Source: Haploplasma modicum ATCC 29102
GTDB lineage: Bacteria > Bacillota_I > Bacilli_A > Acholeplasmatales > Acholeplasmataceae
NCBI RefSeq assembly: GCF_000687835.1
Contig: NZ_JHYB01000006.1
Span: forward strand, 33,544-97,543
DNA length: 64,000 nucleotides
Reading direction: 5' to 3'
Position numbers and translations under genes: made by a program. Positions within the stretch are counted from its first letter, which is position 1; each line of letters begins with the position of its first letter. The notes beneath the pieces are model-generated. The model searched no databases. It saw only the letters and a program-made list of their open reading frames with translations, and was not told the DNA's origin. Of this stretch, positions 54,720 through 62,269 are shown in pieces.

Positions 54720-55823
54720 TTATCCGTTAATTTTTGCTTTTAATGCAGCTGTTATTTTTCCTGTATAACCTAGATTATCAACGAATGTTGCTAATTCATC
54801 AGCTGTTGTTGGAACAGTTACTGTTTTTTTAACTAATTTATCAAAAATTGCATCATATTGTGCAACTGTAAATGTTTTAAATCTGAAACTATCACCTTGT
54901 GGTAGTCCAACTGCTTGATCATTAACACCTAAGTTCCATGTTGTTTTACCTGGGAATTTACCTTCATAGAATGCTTTTAAAGCTTTCTCTGCAGCTTCAC
55001 CAACACCTTTAACTGCTGATGAGATAACTGTATCTGAATCTTTAGCTTGGTCACTATCTACACCAACTACCCATTTTTTAGTTGCGCCAGAACTTGCATC
55101 TTTTGCTGCTGCCATCACTGATGTACCTGCACCACCAGCTGCTACGTGAATAATTTCGATTCCATTACTATACCATGTTGCTGCTTCTGATTTTGTTTGA
55201 TCACTTGGAGCAAATGATCCTGTATATTTGTAATAGTCTGCTGAGAAATTAAATTCTGTTAAGTTCTTTTCTTTTGCTGCATGATATGCTCCTGCAATCC
55301 AACCAATTCCAAATCTTTGAACAGCTGGTACTGCAATACCACCCATATAACCTAATTTTGTAAATCCTTCTAATACTGAAGCATATCCTGCTAAGAATCC
55401 AGCTTGTTCTTCTTGGAAGAATACTGATAAAGTATTATCGCCTAATTTACCGTTATATTCACCATCATGTGGAGATCCGTCTAAAATAACAAATTTAACA
55501 TCTGGATATTTGTCTTGAGCGTGGTAAATTGGTACTTCAAAATAGAATCCTGGAGTAATAACAATTTTTGCCCCTCTTTTAACTGCTAAATCGATAGCTG
55601 CTTCATAATCTGATATTGCTTCCCCTGCTGGTTTGAAGTATTTATGAGTTTTACCGTTTTCTTTTGCAAACTTAACGATTCCTTCCCATGTTCCTTGGTT
55701 AAATGAACCATCATCAATATCCCCTGTATCTGTAATCATGGCAATTTCATAAGATTTGCCTGTACATGAAACTAAAGTTAAAGCCAATAAAAATACTGCT
55801 AATATAGATAAAATTTTTTTCAT
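54720..55823 (-). CDS. BmpA-family nucleoside-binding lipoprotein
   Basis: Solute-binding lipoprotein of 367 residues, lipobox LVSC (Cys20). Landmarks: DTGDIDDGSFNQGTWEGI (about 32-49), DYEAAIDLAVKRGAKIVI, PDVKFVILDGS, FFQEEQAGFLAGYAS and IIHVAAGGAGTSV. It is the PnrA/TmpC/NupN type that binds purine nucleosides. It supplies the NupOPQ-like membrane complex encoded just downstream, giving a route for nucleoside salvage. Confidence 0.94.
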   Translation of the reverse strand: MKKILSILAVFLLALTLVSCTGKSYEIAMITDTGDIDDGSFNQGTWEGIVKFAKENGKTHKYFKPAGEAISDYEAAIDLAVKRGAKIVITPGFYFEVPIYHAQDKYPDVKFVILDGSPHDGEYNGKLGDNTLSVFFQEEQAGFLAGYASVLEGFTKLGYMGGIAVPAVQRFGIGWIAGAYHAAKEKNLTEFNFSADYYKYTGSFAPSDQTKSEAATWYSNGIEIIHVAAGGAGTSVMAAAKDASSGATKKWVVGVDSDQAKDSDTVISSAVKGVGEAAEKALKAFYEGKFPGKTTWNLGVNDQAVGLPQGDSFRFKTFTVAQYDAIFDKLVKKTVTVPTTADELATFVDNLGYTGKITAALKAKING

Positions 55824-55857
55824 TATATGCTCTCCTTTTTATTTTCTATCCAGCCTT

Positions 55858-55886
55858 ATTATATAAAAAAATGTTAACACTTTCAA
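55858..55886 (-). promoter_or_regulatory. Promoter of the nucleoside-importer operon
   Basis: Minus strand: -35 TTGAAA (55881-55886), 17-base spacer, -10 TATAAT (55858-55863). The leader is too short for a purine riboswitch. Confidence 0.8.
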
Positions 55887-55929
55887 GTATATAATTTATT
55901 TATCTATTTATTTGTCATTAATAATAGAA

Positions 55930-55961
55930 ATAGTCATCAAACAAAGATGCTTGATGACTAT
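55930..55961 (-). terminator. Stem-loop terminator of the glutamate symporter gene
   Basis: An 11-base perfect stem ATAGTCATCAA / TTGATGACTAT with a 10-base loop (55930-55961), followed by TTCTATTATT on the minus strand. The T-run is weak. Confidence 0.6.
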
Positions 55962-55971
55962 AAATTTAAGT

Positions 55972-57369
55972 TTATTTTGCCTTATCTTTTCTTATTAAAA
56001 AGTAGAAAAATACAAAGAATAGTACAATCATTAGTGCTAAACTTCCCCATAAATAATACCATCCATCAAGATAGATAATACCTGTAATTAATAGAATTGG
56101 TGCTCCAAATAAAACTGCAGTCGATGAACCTGTAACTAAATCATCAGAAGCTGGTGTTTTAAAATCCGGATCTATTTCTCTAAGTAAAGCAATACCGTTG
56201 CTTGCTGTTCCAGTTAAGTTGCCAAATAGTGCTGCGAATGCTTCATGCTCATAATCTGGGTATGTTTTCTTAACTACTAATCTTAAATAGTAATATGTTG
56301 CAAAACCACCGATTGTAGTTAATACTAATAATGTAATCCAAAACTCCGCTTTAGCAATCATAGAAACATTAATTGCCATAATACTTGCAACAATCATGTA
56401 GTCAAATACTACTCCAGTTATTCTGTTTAACATGTATTCATTAGTATATTTTCGTTTCATCCAACCCTTTTTTTGTAAGAAGTTAAGTATTACTTTAAAT
56501 ACTAAAGAAAACAACATCCCAAAAATAAAGTTAAAGCCCCAGATTAATCCAGTAATTGCTTCTACCTTAATTAATGTAGTTATAATTTCCATAAATAAAT
56601 AACTAAATAGATAAACAACAGCAACAAAAATAATTTGAATACTCATTTTATCAATTGCCTCACTTACAGGAATCTCATTTTTACTTTCAATTACTTCGCT
56701 TTTTACATCTTTTGATTCTTCTTCTCTAGCTCTTTTAACTTTTCCTTCACCTGACTTTTTATTAATATAGTAAATTCCAACTACACTTGACCAGATTGTT
56801 CCTATTGTAGCAATTGCAAGCCCAAATGACTTACCACCAATAAATCCGTTTTGTTCAAAAATGCCGCCTATATTATTAGCTTGTCCTGGTCCTTGACCAA
56901 ATCCCATTGGTAATAATAATCCTGAAAATGGTGCAATTCCTTTAAAGAAGTTAAACGTTACAATTGTTATAATAACACCAATAGCACCTTGAATTAAATA
57001 AGTACTTACGATGATAAGACCTGTTTTAAATGGTCTCCCCTTTAATTCATTTGTTCCTTCTTTTTTAACTGATTTAAGTCCCATTGCAATAAAACCTATT
57101 GCAATTGCATGATATGTTATTCCCTCAAGGAAGCTATTACTAATTAAATATTCACCTTGAATTGTTACGTTTAAACCAATTATTAAATATTTAAGACCAA
57201 GTCCTAAAAATCCAGCAATGATTGCTGTGGGAAATAGTAATGTTCTAAATACTTTAACTTTTCTTCTTATAATATTTGCAACTAACAACATTAAAGATAA
57301 AATACCAAATTGGACCATTAAGCCCCAACTACTGTAATCCGAATTTATGAATGCTAATATTTTCATCAT
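55972..57369 (-). CDS. Sodium/glutamate symporter, GltS family
   Basis: Membrane protein of about 465 residues with 11-12 hydrophobic segments in two halves (ESS family). The diagnostic loop is LPMGFGQGPGQANNIGG in the first half; the second half has FAALFGNLTGTASNGIALLR. A charged cytoplasmic stretch (about 205-245, KSGEGKVKRAREEESKDVK) separates the halves. The start is ATG 57369, because the upstream ATG 57387 overlaps the AAGGAG site. The first 41 bases overlap the acyltransferase gene. Sodium-coupled uptake would use the gradient built by the predicted sodium V-ATPase. Confidence 0.88.
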   Translation of the reverse strand: MMKILAFINSDYSSWGLMVQFGILSLMLLVANIIRRKVKVFRTLLFPTAIIAGFLGLGLKYLIIGLNVTIQGEYLISNSFLEGITYHAIAIGFIAMGLKSVKKEGTNELKGRPFKTGLIIVSTYLIQGAIGVIITIVTFNFFKGIAPFSGLLLPMGFGQGPGQANNIGGIFEQNGFIGGKSFGLAIATIGTIWSSVVGIYYINKKSGEGKVKRAREEESKDVKSEVIESKNEIPVSEAIDKMSIQIIFVAVVYLFSYLFMEIITTLIKVEAITGLIWGFNFIFGMLFSLVFKVILNFLQKKGWMKRKYTNEYMLNRITGVVFDYMIVASIMAINVSMIAKAEFWITLLVLTTIGGFATYYYLRLVVKKTYPDYEHEAFAALFGNLTGTASNGIALLREIDPDFKTPASDDLVTGSSTAVLFGAPILLITGIIYLDGWYYLWGSLALMIVLFFVFFYFLIRKDKAK

Positions 57370-58534
57370 ATATATTTTCTCCTTCATTATAAAATTGATA
57401 TGTTAATAAATATATGTACGGACTTGTTTCTAGATCAAATCTAAATAACCATGTATCATTATCTTCATAAATGATAATTTGCTTTTTACCTTGAATTGCT
57501 AGATTACTAATCTCGCTAAATAAAAACTCTTTTTCAATATGTTTATTATTAAAAATAACTCTATCATTTTTTAAAGTAAAACTTCCTTTTCCTAAATCAT
57601 GCTTTTTATTTGCATCAGTCTTTGATAAATTAACCGTTCTATCAAAACTAAAGTTTTTATTGTTTCTATAATAATTTAGGTAACTTGTTAATACTTTTTC
57701 ATGAATCTCTATTAAATTAAAACTTTTATTCTCGTTGTCGGTAACTATACCATTATTTAAAAATTTAAGGGTAAGATTACTAGACTTAGAATAAAGCATA
57801 TCACCTTTTGTATACGTACTAAAAGGTTCATTTGACTTATAATCAATAAAAACTAATCTCTCTAATCCTTTAGCAATCTCTTTTCCTTTAAAATTGTTAT
57901 AAGGAAAATCATAAGCATTTACATAGAGATTTTCCTTAACAATATCAAATAGTTCATCATCACTCAAATTTTTATATTCTTCATAATTAATGATTTTTTT
58001 AATAAACCCACGGCTTTTTCCTTTTTTATTATAAACAGTCCATCTTCCATTAGAAAAGTATAGTCCTTCAAAGTTATAAAAGATCACTGGTCTTTTTAAC
58101 ATTCTAATTAATTTAACAACTGATGGGCTCATTTTATTAGTAACTCCGTCATAGGTAATATTACCTTCAGGAAATAAGCCAACACTTCCTTTTTCATTTA
58201 TTATTTGTTTAGCTTTTTTAATTGCACTTAAATCAGAAACTGATTTTGTTTTTTTAATTGGATTAGCAGCGAATACTAATAATTTACTTAATAATCCTAA
58301 ATTAAAAATTTGCTCTGTTGCAAAATAGTAAATATGAAACGGAAATGATAAACCCATTAAAATTGGATCAATTGATATTGTGTGATTTCCTAAGATTAAA
58401 TAAGGTCCATCTTTTAAGTCCTTATATTTTTTATATGTATATCTATACTTGATTTTTAAGGGTATAGTTACAAATATTTTTGCTAAAGTAATAATAAATA
58501 TGTGTCTTTTCTTAACTTCTTTTTTTCTACTCAT
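57329..58534 (-). CDS. PlsC-like acyltransferase with unknown C-terminal domain
   Basis: Protein of 401 residues. Residues 1-190 form the lysophosphatidate acyltransferase fold: acyl-transfer motif HTISID (HX4D, 51-56) and the substrate loop FPEGN (121-125), with a hydrophobic N-terminal helix (about 11-30). It probably acylates a glycerol-phosphate lipid at the membrane. The remaining 210 residues are beta-rich (FNLIEIHEKVLTSYLNYY, GSFTLKNDRVIFNN, EDNDTWLFRFDLETSPYIYL) and are not part of the usual 200-250 residue PlsC; I do not recognise them. Confidence 0.85.
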   Translation of the reverse strand: MSRKKEVKKRHIFIITLAKIFVTIPLKIKYRYTYKKYKDLKDGPYLILGNHTISIDPILMGLSFPFHIYYFATEQIFNLGLLSKLLVFAANPIKKTKSVSDLSAIKKAKQIINEKGSVGLFPEGNITYDGVTNKMSPSVVKLIRMLKRPVIFYNFEGLYFSNGRWTVYNKKGKSRGFIKKIINYEEYKNLSDDELFDIVKENLYVNAYDFPYNNFKGKEIAKGLERLVFIDYKSNEPFSTYTKGDMLYSKSSNLTLKFLNNGIVTDNENKSFNLIEIHEKVLTSYLNYYRNNKNFSFDRTVNLSKTDANKKHDLGKGSFTLKNDRVIFNNKHIEKEFLFSEISNLAIQGKKQIIIYEDNDTWLFRFDLETSPYIYLLTYQFYNEGENIYDENISIHKFGLQ

Positions 58535-58561
58535 TACATACTCCTCTTTATTAATATTAAC

Positions 58562-58567
58562 ATTATA
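58562..58567 (-). promoter_or_regulatory. Extended -10 element of the acyltransferase-symporter unit
   Basis: TGTTATAAT on the minus strand (TATAAT at 58562-58567), about 28 bases before the acyltransferase start; no good -35. Confidence 0.5.
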
Positions 58568-58635
58568 ACATAATTGTTTGTTTGAACCTTAAAATAATAA
58601 TTTTTATATGGACAATCTCTATATTAAGGTTTTTA

Positions 58636-58662
58636 TAAAAAAAGAAAGCTATTTAATAGCTT
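58636..58662 (-). terminator. Terminator after rnmV
   Basis: Stem AAGCTA / TAGCTT (58646-58662) followed by CTTTTTTT on the minus strand. The rnmV stop TAG is part of the 3' arm. Confidence 0.8.
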
Positions 58663-59182
58663 CCAATATTTCTTCTTCTGTTATATTTATTTGATTTAAT
58701 CTTTTAAGTAGTGTCTTACCATTGGTGTGACCTAAGTTTAATGATTCTTCTAATTTTTTTCTAAGGTTACTACTATTATCACTACCGATTATTTTATTAT
58801 CTACTAAAAAACTCATCGTAATATTATTTTCAAGCAAATTGCTAACTCGATATATTTTACTAAATGCTTCAATAATATCATCTTTTGATAAATGTTCTAA
58901 TCCGATTTTTTTACGATTATTACTAAATGATTTATGTCTTTCTAGAAAGACGTGACTAACATTTCCGATTTTTTCTTCTAGTTCATTTCTTATTTTAAGG
59001 CCAGGAAAATCTGGATCAGTACAAACAACAATTTCAAACTTGTCTTTTATACTATTTAAATATTTAACAATCTCACTGTCTACTGCTGATCCATTTACAC
59101 TTATAACATTAATATCATTAAAGACTGATTTAAGTCTGTTAACATCATTTTTACCTTCAACTACAAATATTTGATTTTTCAT
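58649..59182 (-). CDS. rnmV: Ribonuclease M5
   Basis: TOPRIM-fold enzyme that matures 5S rRNA, 177 residues. The catalytic Glu is in VVEGKND (Glu9), the acidic pair in CTDPDFPG (Asp56, Asp58). RHKSFSNNRKKIGLEHL resembles the M5 core, and a C-terminal domain follows. In Bacillus it sits next to ksgA; here ksgA is 13 kb away and rnmV instead overlaps the HD-domain gene by four bases. Confidence 0.93.
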   Translation of the reverse strand: MKNQIFVVEGKNDVNRLKSVFNDINVISVNGSAVDSEIVKYLNSIKDKFEIVVCTDPDFPGLKIRNELEEKIGNVSHVFLERHKSFSNNRKKIGLEHLSKDDIIEAFSKIYRVSNLLENNITMSFLVDNKIIGSDNSSNLRKKLEESLNLGHTNGKTLLKRLNQINITEEEILEAIK

Positions 59183-60363
59183 CTATCTCTATAGAAAAAC
59201 TTAACTTGTTGTTGTTTACCACTATCAACTAAACTGTTAATAACTCTTGATTCTTTATCTAGTGTACTTAATGTTAAGTCATCTTTCAAGATAAATATTT
59301 GTTCAGCCATGTTTTTCGTCTCATCATTATAAGTTTGTTCCTGAAGGGTAACTTTCCCTTCAAAATATCTTTTTTCAGTCTCTGTATAGTCTTTTGGTAA
59401 ATCACTTTCGTTATTTGAATAGTTCCAAAGTCTTCGGTCCATAAAATCAGTTGCTAGAGTTTTTAAAATGTAGTCATTTTCTAGTTTAAAGTTTGAAACT
59501 AATCCGTTTATATAATAATCGTCAATCATTAAATAATATTTGATGTTACTTGGATCTTTTAAGATTTCTTTTAATATTCTTACATCAGCCATAAACTTAT
59601 AGTTTTCTTCAATTAAGTCTTTGACTCTTAAATAAATCTTTTCCAATACTAATTCATAATTTCTAGCCACACGGTGGAAGTAAACTTGAAAGTACATATG
59701 ATATCTACTAATTAAATAACTTTCTATCGCGTGAATTCCTGATGATTTAAAAACTATTTTACCATCATGAATTCTCATTACTCTAATTAACCTATCAATA
59801 TCAATATTACCGTAAGTTACACCACAAAAATAGGCATCTCTAAGAAGATAATCTAATCTATCAACATCAAGTTGACTACTGATTAATTGTTCTAGGAGTG
59901 GAAATTTATTTTGTTTTAAAATAATTGAAGTAATATCTTCTGCAAAGTTTAAATCAACTTCATCTAAGATTTTTCTTAAATCTTTTGAATTTAATATGAT
60001 ATTTGTACCAATAATCTCATGATCTGTTTTAAAAACATCTTCAAAAGCATGAGAATATGGACCATGACCAATATCATGCAGTAATGCTGTTGCTAAAAAT
60101 AAAATCTTATCACGTTCGCTTAGTGCTTCTTTTAAATCTTTGTTATTTAGAAATAGTGTTGCTACATGATAAGCACCAATACTATGAGAAAATCTTGAAT
60201 GTTCAGCCCCATGATAAGCCATTGGCACACCGGCTAGTTGTTTAACTCTTCTAAGTCTTTGAAATTCACTACTATTAATAATTTTGGTTATTACATTATA
60301 TTCAACACTTATATAGCCATATACTGGATCTCTAAATACTTGTTCTCTTTGTCTTTTTTCCAT
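59179..60363 (-). CDS. HD-domain phosphohydrolase (YwfO/dGTPase-like)
   Basis: Metal-dependent phosphohydrolase of 394 residues. Motifs: HGAEHSRFSHSIGAYHVA (His60 as first ligand), LLHDIGHGPYSHAFE (His96-Asp97), QLDVDRLDYLLRDAYF (third Asp at about 168). This is the SAMHD1/dGTPase-like group; Bacillota YwfO relatives hydrolyse dNTPs. ATG 60363 follows GGTGGA; an in-frame TTG at 60375 is less likely. It is cotranscribed with the VOC gene upstream and rnmV downstream. Confidence 0.92.
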   Translation of the reverse strand: MEKRQREQVFRDPVYGYISVEYNVITKIINSSEFQRLRRVKQLAGVPMAYHGAEHSRFSHSIGAYHVATLFLNNKDLKEALSERDKILFLATALLHDIGHGPYSHAFEDVFKTDHEIIGTNIILNSKDLRKILDEVDLNFAEDITSIILKQNKFPLLEQLISSQLDVDRLDYLLRDAYFCGVTYGNIDIDRLIRVMRIHDGKIVFKSSGIHAIESYLISRYHMYFQVYFHRVARNYELVLEKIYLRVKDLIEENYKFMADVRILKEILKDPSNIKYYLMIDDYYINGLVSNFKLENDYILKTLATDFMDRRLWNYSNNESDLPKDYTETEKRYFEGKVTLQEQTYNDETKNMAEQIFILKDDLTLSTLDKESRVINSLVDSGKQQQVKFFYRDR

Positions 60364-60375
60364 CTTATCCACCAA

Positions 60376-61206
60376 TTAGAAGTACACTTTAATATTATAT
60401 ATGTCTTTAAAATAGCGTTTATTATCTTCATTTATTATTTTAAAATCATATTTATTTAAATTATCTAGTAATTCTTGTTCTCTTTCCTTATCAATATGTA
60501 ATTTGTAACCAACTAAACCTAATTCATTATCTTCTCTTTTTTTCAAATTTATACTGAAGGTGTTTGCTCCAATATGGTGATGATATTTTCTATCACTAAA
60601 AAATAGTGCTCTTTTTCTAAACTCAAGTAATAAATCAAAACCTAGAACATCTCTAAAATACTTTAATGATCCATCTAAGTTTCTAACACTAAAATGAACA
60701 TGACCAACTACTGCATCATGTGGAAAACTTTTCCATTCATAAATATTTCTATTCATAATTTTTTCAATATCAATTGGTAATGTATCCATTACTATTTCAG
60801 TGTTATCAAATTCCCATGATACACTATCTCTATCAACATAAACTTCAATCCCATTACCTTCTATATCATCTAAATATATTGCTTCACTAACTAAATGATC
60901 AGCTCCACCAGTAATTGGATATTTGTTTTTTACTAAGTGATTAATAAATGATGCTAGATCATCTAAATTTTTAAGTAGGTATGCGATATGATATAGTCCT
61001 TCTGAATCTCTCTTTATTGCATTCTTATCTTCTTCTAGTGTTAAAAATATTTTATTGTTAACACCTAAGCTTACTAAATTATCCTTTTCTTCAATCACTT
61101 CAAATTTCATTATTTTTAAATAAAAATCTAACATTTTATTTAAATCTTTTACTTTAATAATTACACTTTCAATATAGTTTGTTTTGCTATTATGAAAATT
61201 ATTCAT
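60376..61206 (-). CDS. VOC-superfamily protein, CatE-like
   Basis: Two tandem glyoxalase/dioxygenase modules in 276 residues: the first starts YIESVIIKVKDLNKMLDFYL, the second VVGHVHFSVRNLDGSLKYFR with FSDRKYHHHIGANTF. The arrangement is that of catechol-2,3-dioxygenase-like CatE, but no aromatic pathway is near, so the substrate is unknown. Metal ligands of the second module (His in GHVHF, His in KYHHHIG) are present. It is the first gene of the VOC-HD-rnmV unit. Confidence 0.87.
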   Translation of the reverse strand: MNNFHNSKTNYIESVIIKVKDLNKMLDFYLKIMKFEVIEEKDNLVSLGVNNKIFLTLEEDKNAIKRDSEGLYHIAYLLKNLDDLASFINHLVKNKYPITGGADHLVSEAIYLDDIEGNGIEVYVDRDSVSWEFDNTEIVMDTLPIDIEKIMNRNIYEWKSFPHDAVVGHVHFSVRNLDGSLKYFRDVLGFDLLLEFRKRALFFSDRKYHHHIGANTFSINLKKREDNELGLVGYKLHIDKEREQELLDNLNKYDFKIINEDNKRYFKDIYNIKVYF

Positions 61207-61477
61207 AAAAACACCCTCTTTTCTTTACTATATCTTAATTATAACATACAAATAAAACACATGTTTTAACTAGCAAAAAAAATAGTTATTAAATAGGTTT
61301 TATCTTGAAAAACTAGGTTATGATTAATTTTACTTTTTACTTATAATGTTGAAACAATTATCATTGCTTTATAACATATTATTTTTTAGTTGATCATTAC
61401 TATTATATTGTTTCTATTTTTGTATTAAATGAAAAACTTTTTAAAGTATAAAGAATAAGGATACATCTCTTATAAAG
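61207..61477. other. Gap upstream of the VOC gene
   Basis: AT-rich, no plausible gene. It holds an extended -10 (TGTTATAAT on the minus strand, TATAAT at 61238-61243) for the VOC-HD-rnmV unit. I see nothing else in it. Confidence 0.6.
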
Positions 61478-61501
61478 AAAAAATCGAGTATTAACACTCG
61501 A
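61478..61501 (-). terminator. Terminator at the end of the Rhs cassette
   Basis: Stem TCGAGT / ACTCGA (61484-61501) followed by a run of six T (61478-61483) on the minus strand. It lies 280 bases beyond the last cassette gene and after the hairpin repeat. Confidence 0.75.
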
Positions 61502-61637
61502 CTTTGACCTTGATATTAAGCTTCTTAGCATTAGCTTAAGTTTGATTGAAATTACTGACAAGAATGACTATATTTCCTTTTTTATGATTTTTGTAAAAGT
61601 TTTTTAATAAAGCCAACAAGTCGATTTCTTAATCATT

Positions 61638-61698
61638 GTTTAGTTTGTGCTAACGTGGCTATTAGTATAGCCATATTACGCACACTGGAAAACTAAAC
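61638..61698. repeat. Stem-loop repeat, copy 1
   Basis: A 61-base imperfect palindrome: outer arms GTTTAGTTT / AAACTAAAC (61638-61646, 61690-61698), then GTGC / GCAC, TAA / TTA, and a perfect inner arm TGGCTAT / ATAGCCA around TAGT (61656-61673). The inner block and the GTTTAG edge recur at 63962-64000. Nothing in the surrounding 574-base gap (61207-61780) codes for protein. Confidence 0.85.
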
Positions 61699-61780
61699 TT
61701 ATAAATCCTTAAAAAGAACGTCTTGAATTGAGTTATTTTTTGTATTCGTTCACATAAGCAAGTATTCAAAAATCTATTTT

Positions 61781-62269
61781 TCATTCTGCACTGATGTTTT
61801 TTAATATCAATGTATCAAGCATGTGCTTTAATTCTTGTTCCTTTTTTGTGATAATCATGATTTTTCTTTGATTTGTAAAGATCAATACATACTCTTTATA
61901 GAGAACATATTTACCAAAAATCTTATATTCTGTCAAATCAGATGTTTCATAATTAGTTATTTTCCCTTTTGAAGAAAATTCAATTTCGTTTTCTGTGATT
62001 TTAATATAGTAATCAAATCTTTCTGATTTTACTATAATAACATTAAACATGATTGCAAATGATAAGCAAACAATAGTAACAATAATATCTTCCCCACTCG
62101 GTTGATAATAATCTAATAGTTCAGCAGGTGAAATAAAACGATAAAGAATTATTGCACATGTACCAAAAATGAAACCTATATAAAAAAGAATAGTCAACAC
62201 TAAATAAATACGCTTCAATGTTTTTGTATCTTCATAAAATGAATTGATTTGTTGTTTATTTTTATTCAT
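61781..62269 (-). CDS. Small membrane protein, candidate immunity partner of the Rhs tip
   Basis: Protein of 162 residues with two membrane helices (about 20-45 and 65-85) and a soluble C-terminal domain of about 75 residues (YYIKITENEIEFSSKGKITN ... KYVLYKEYVLIFTNQRKIMI) that looks like a bacterial PH/YcxB-type beta sandwich. The start ATG at 62269 shares a base with the Rhs stop (TAATG), so translation is coupled. Position directly after an Rhs tip is typical for immunity genes; the family is not one I recognise. The frame continues upstream into the Rhs gene but only as an overlap. Confidence 0.75.
   Translation of the reverse strand: MNKNKQQINSFYEDTKTLKRIYLVLTILFYIGFIFGTCAIILYRFISPAELLDYYQPSGEDIIVTIVCLSFAIMFNVIIVKSERFDYYIKITENEIEFSSKGKITNYETSDLTEYKIFGKYVLYKEYVLIFTNQRKIMIITKKEQELKHMLDTLILKNISAE

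Noticed and set aside
61207..61780. Possible tRNA or small RNA gene in the long gap before the Rhs cassette.
   Set aside because: The strong fold at 61638-61698 is a single long palindrome, not a cloverleaf, and there is no CCA end or T-loop sequence.
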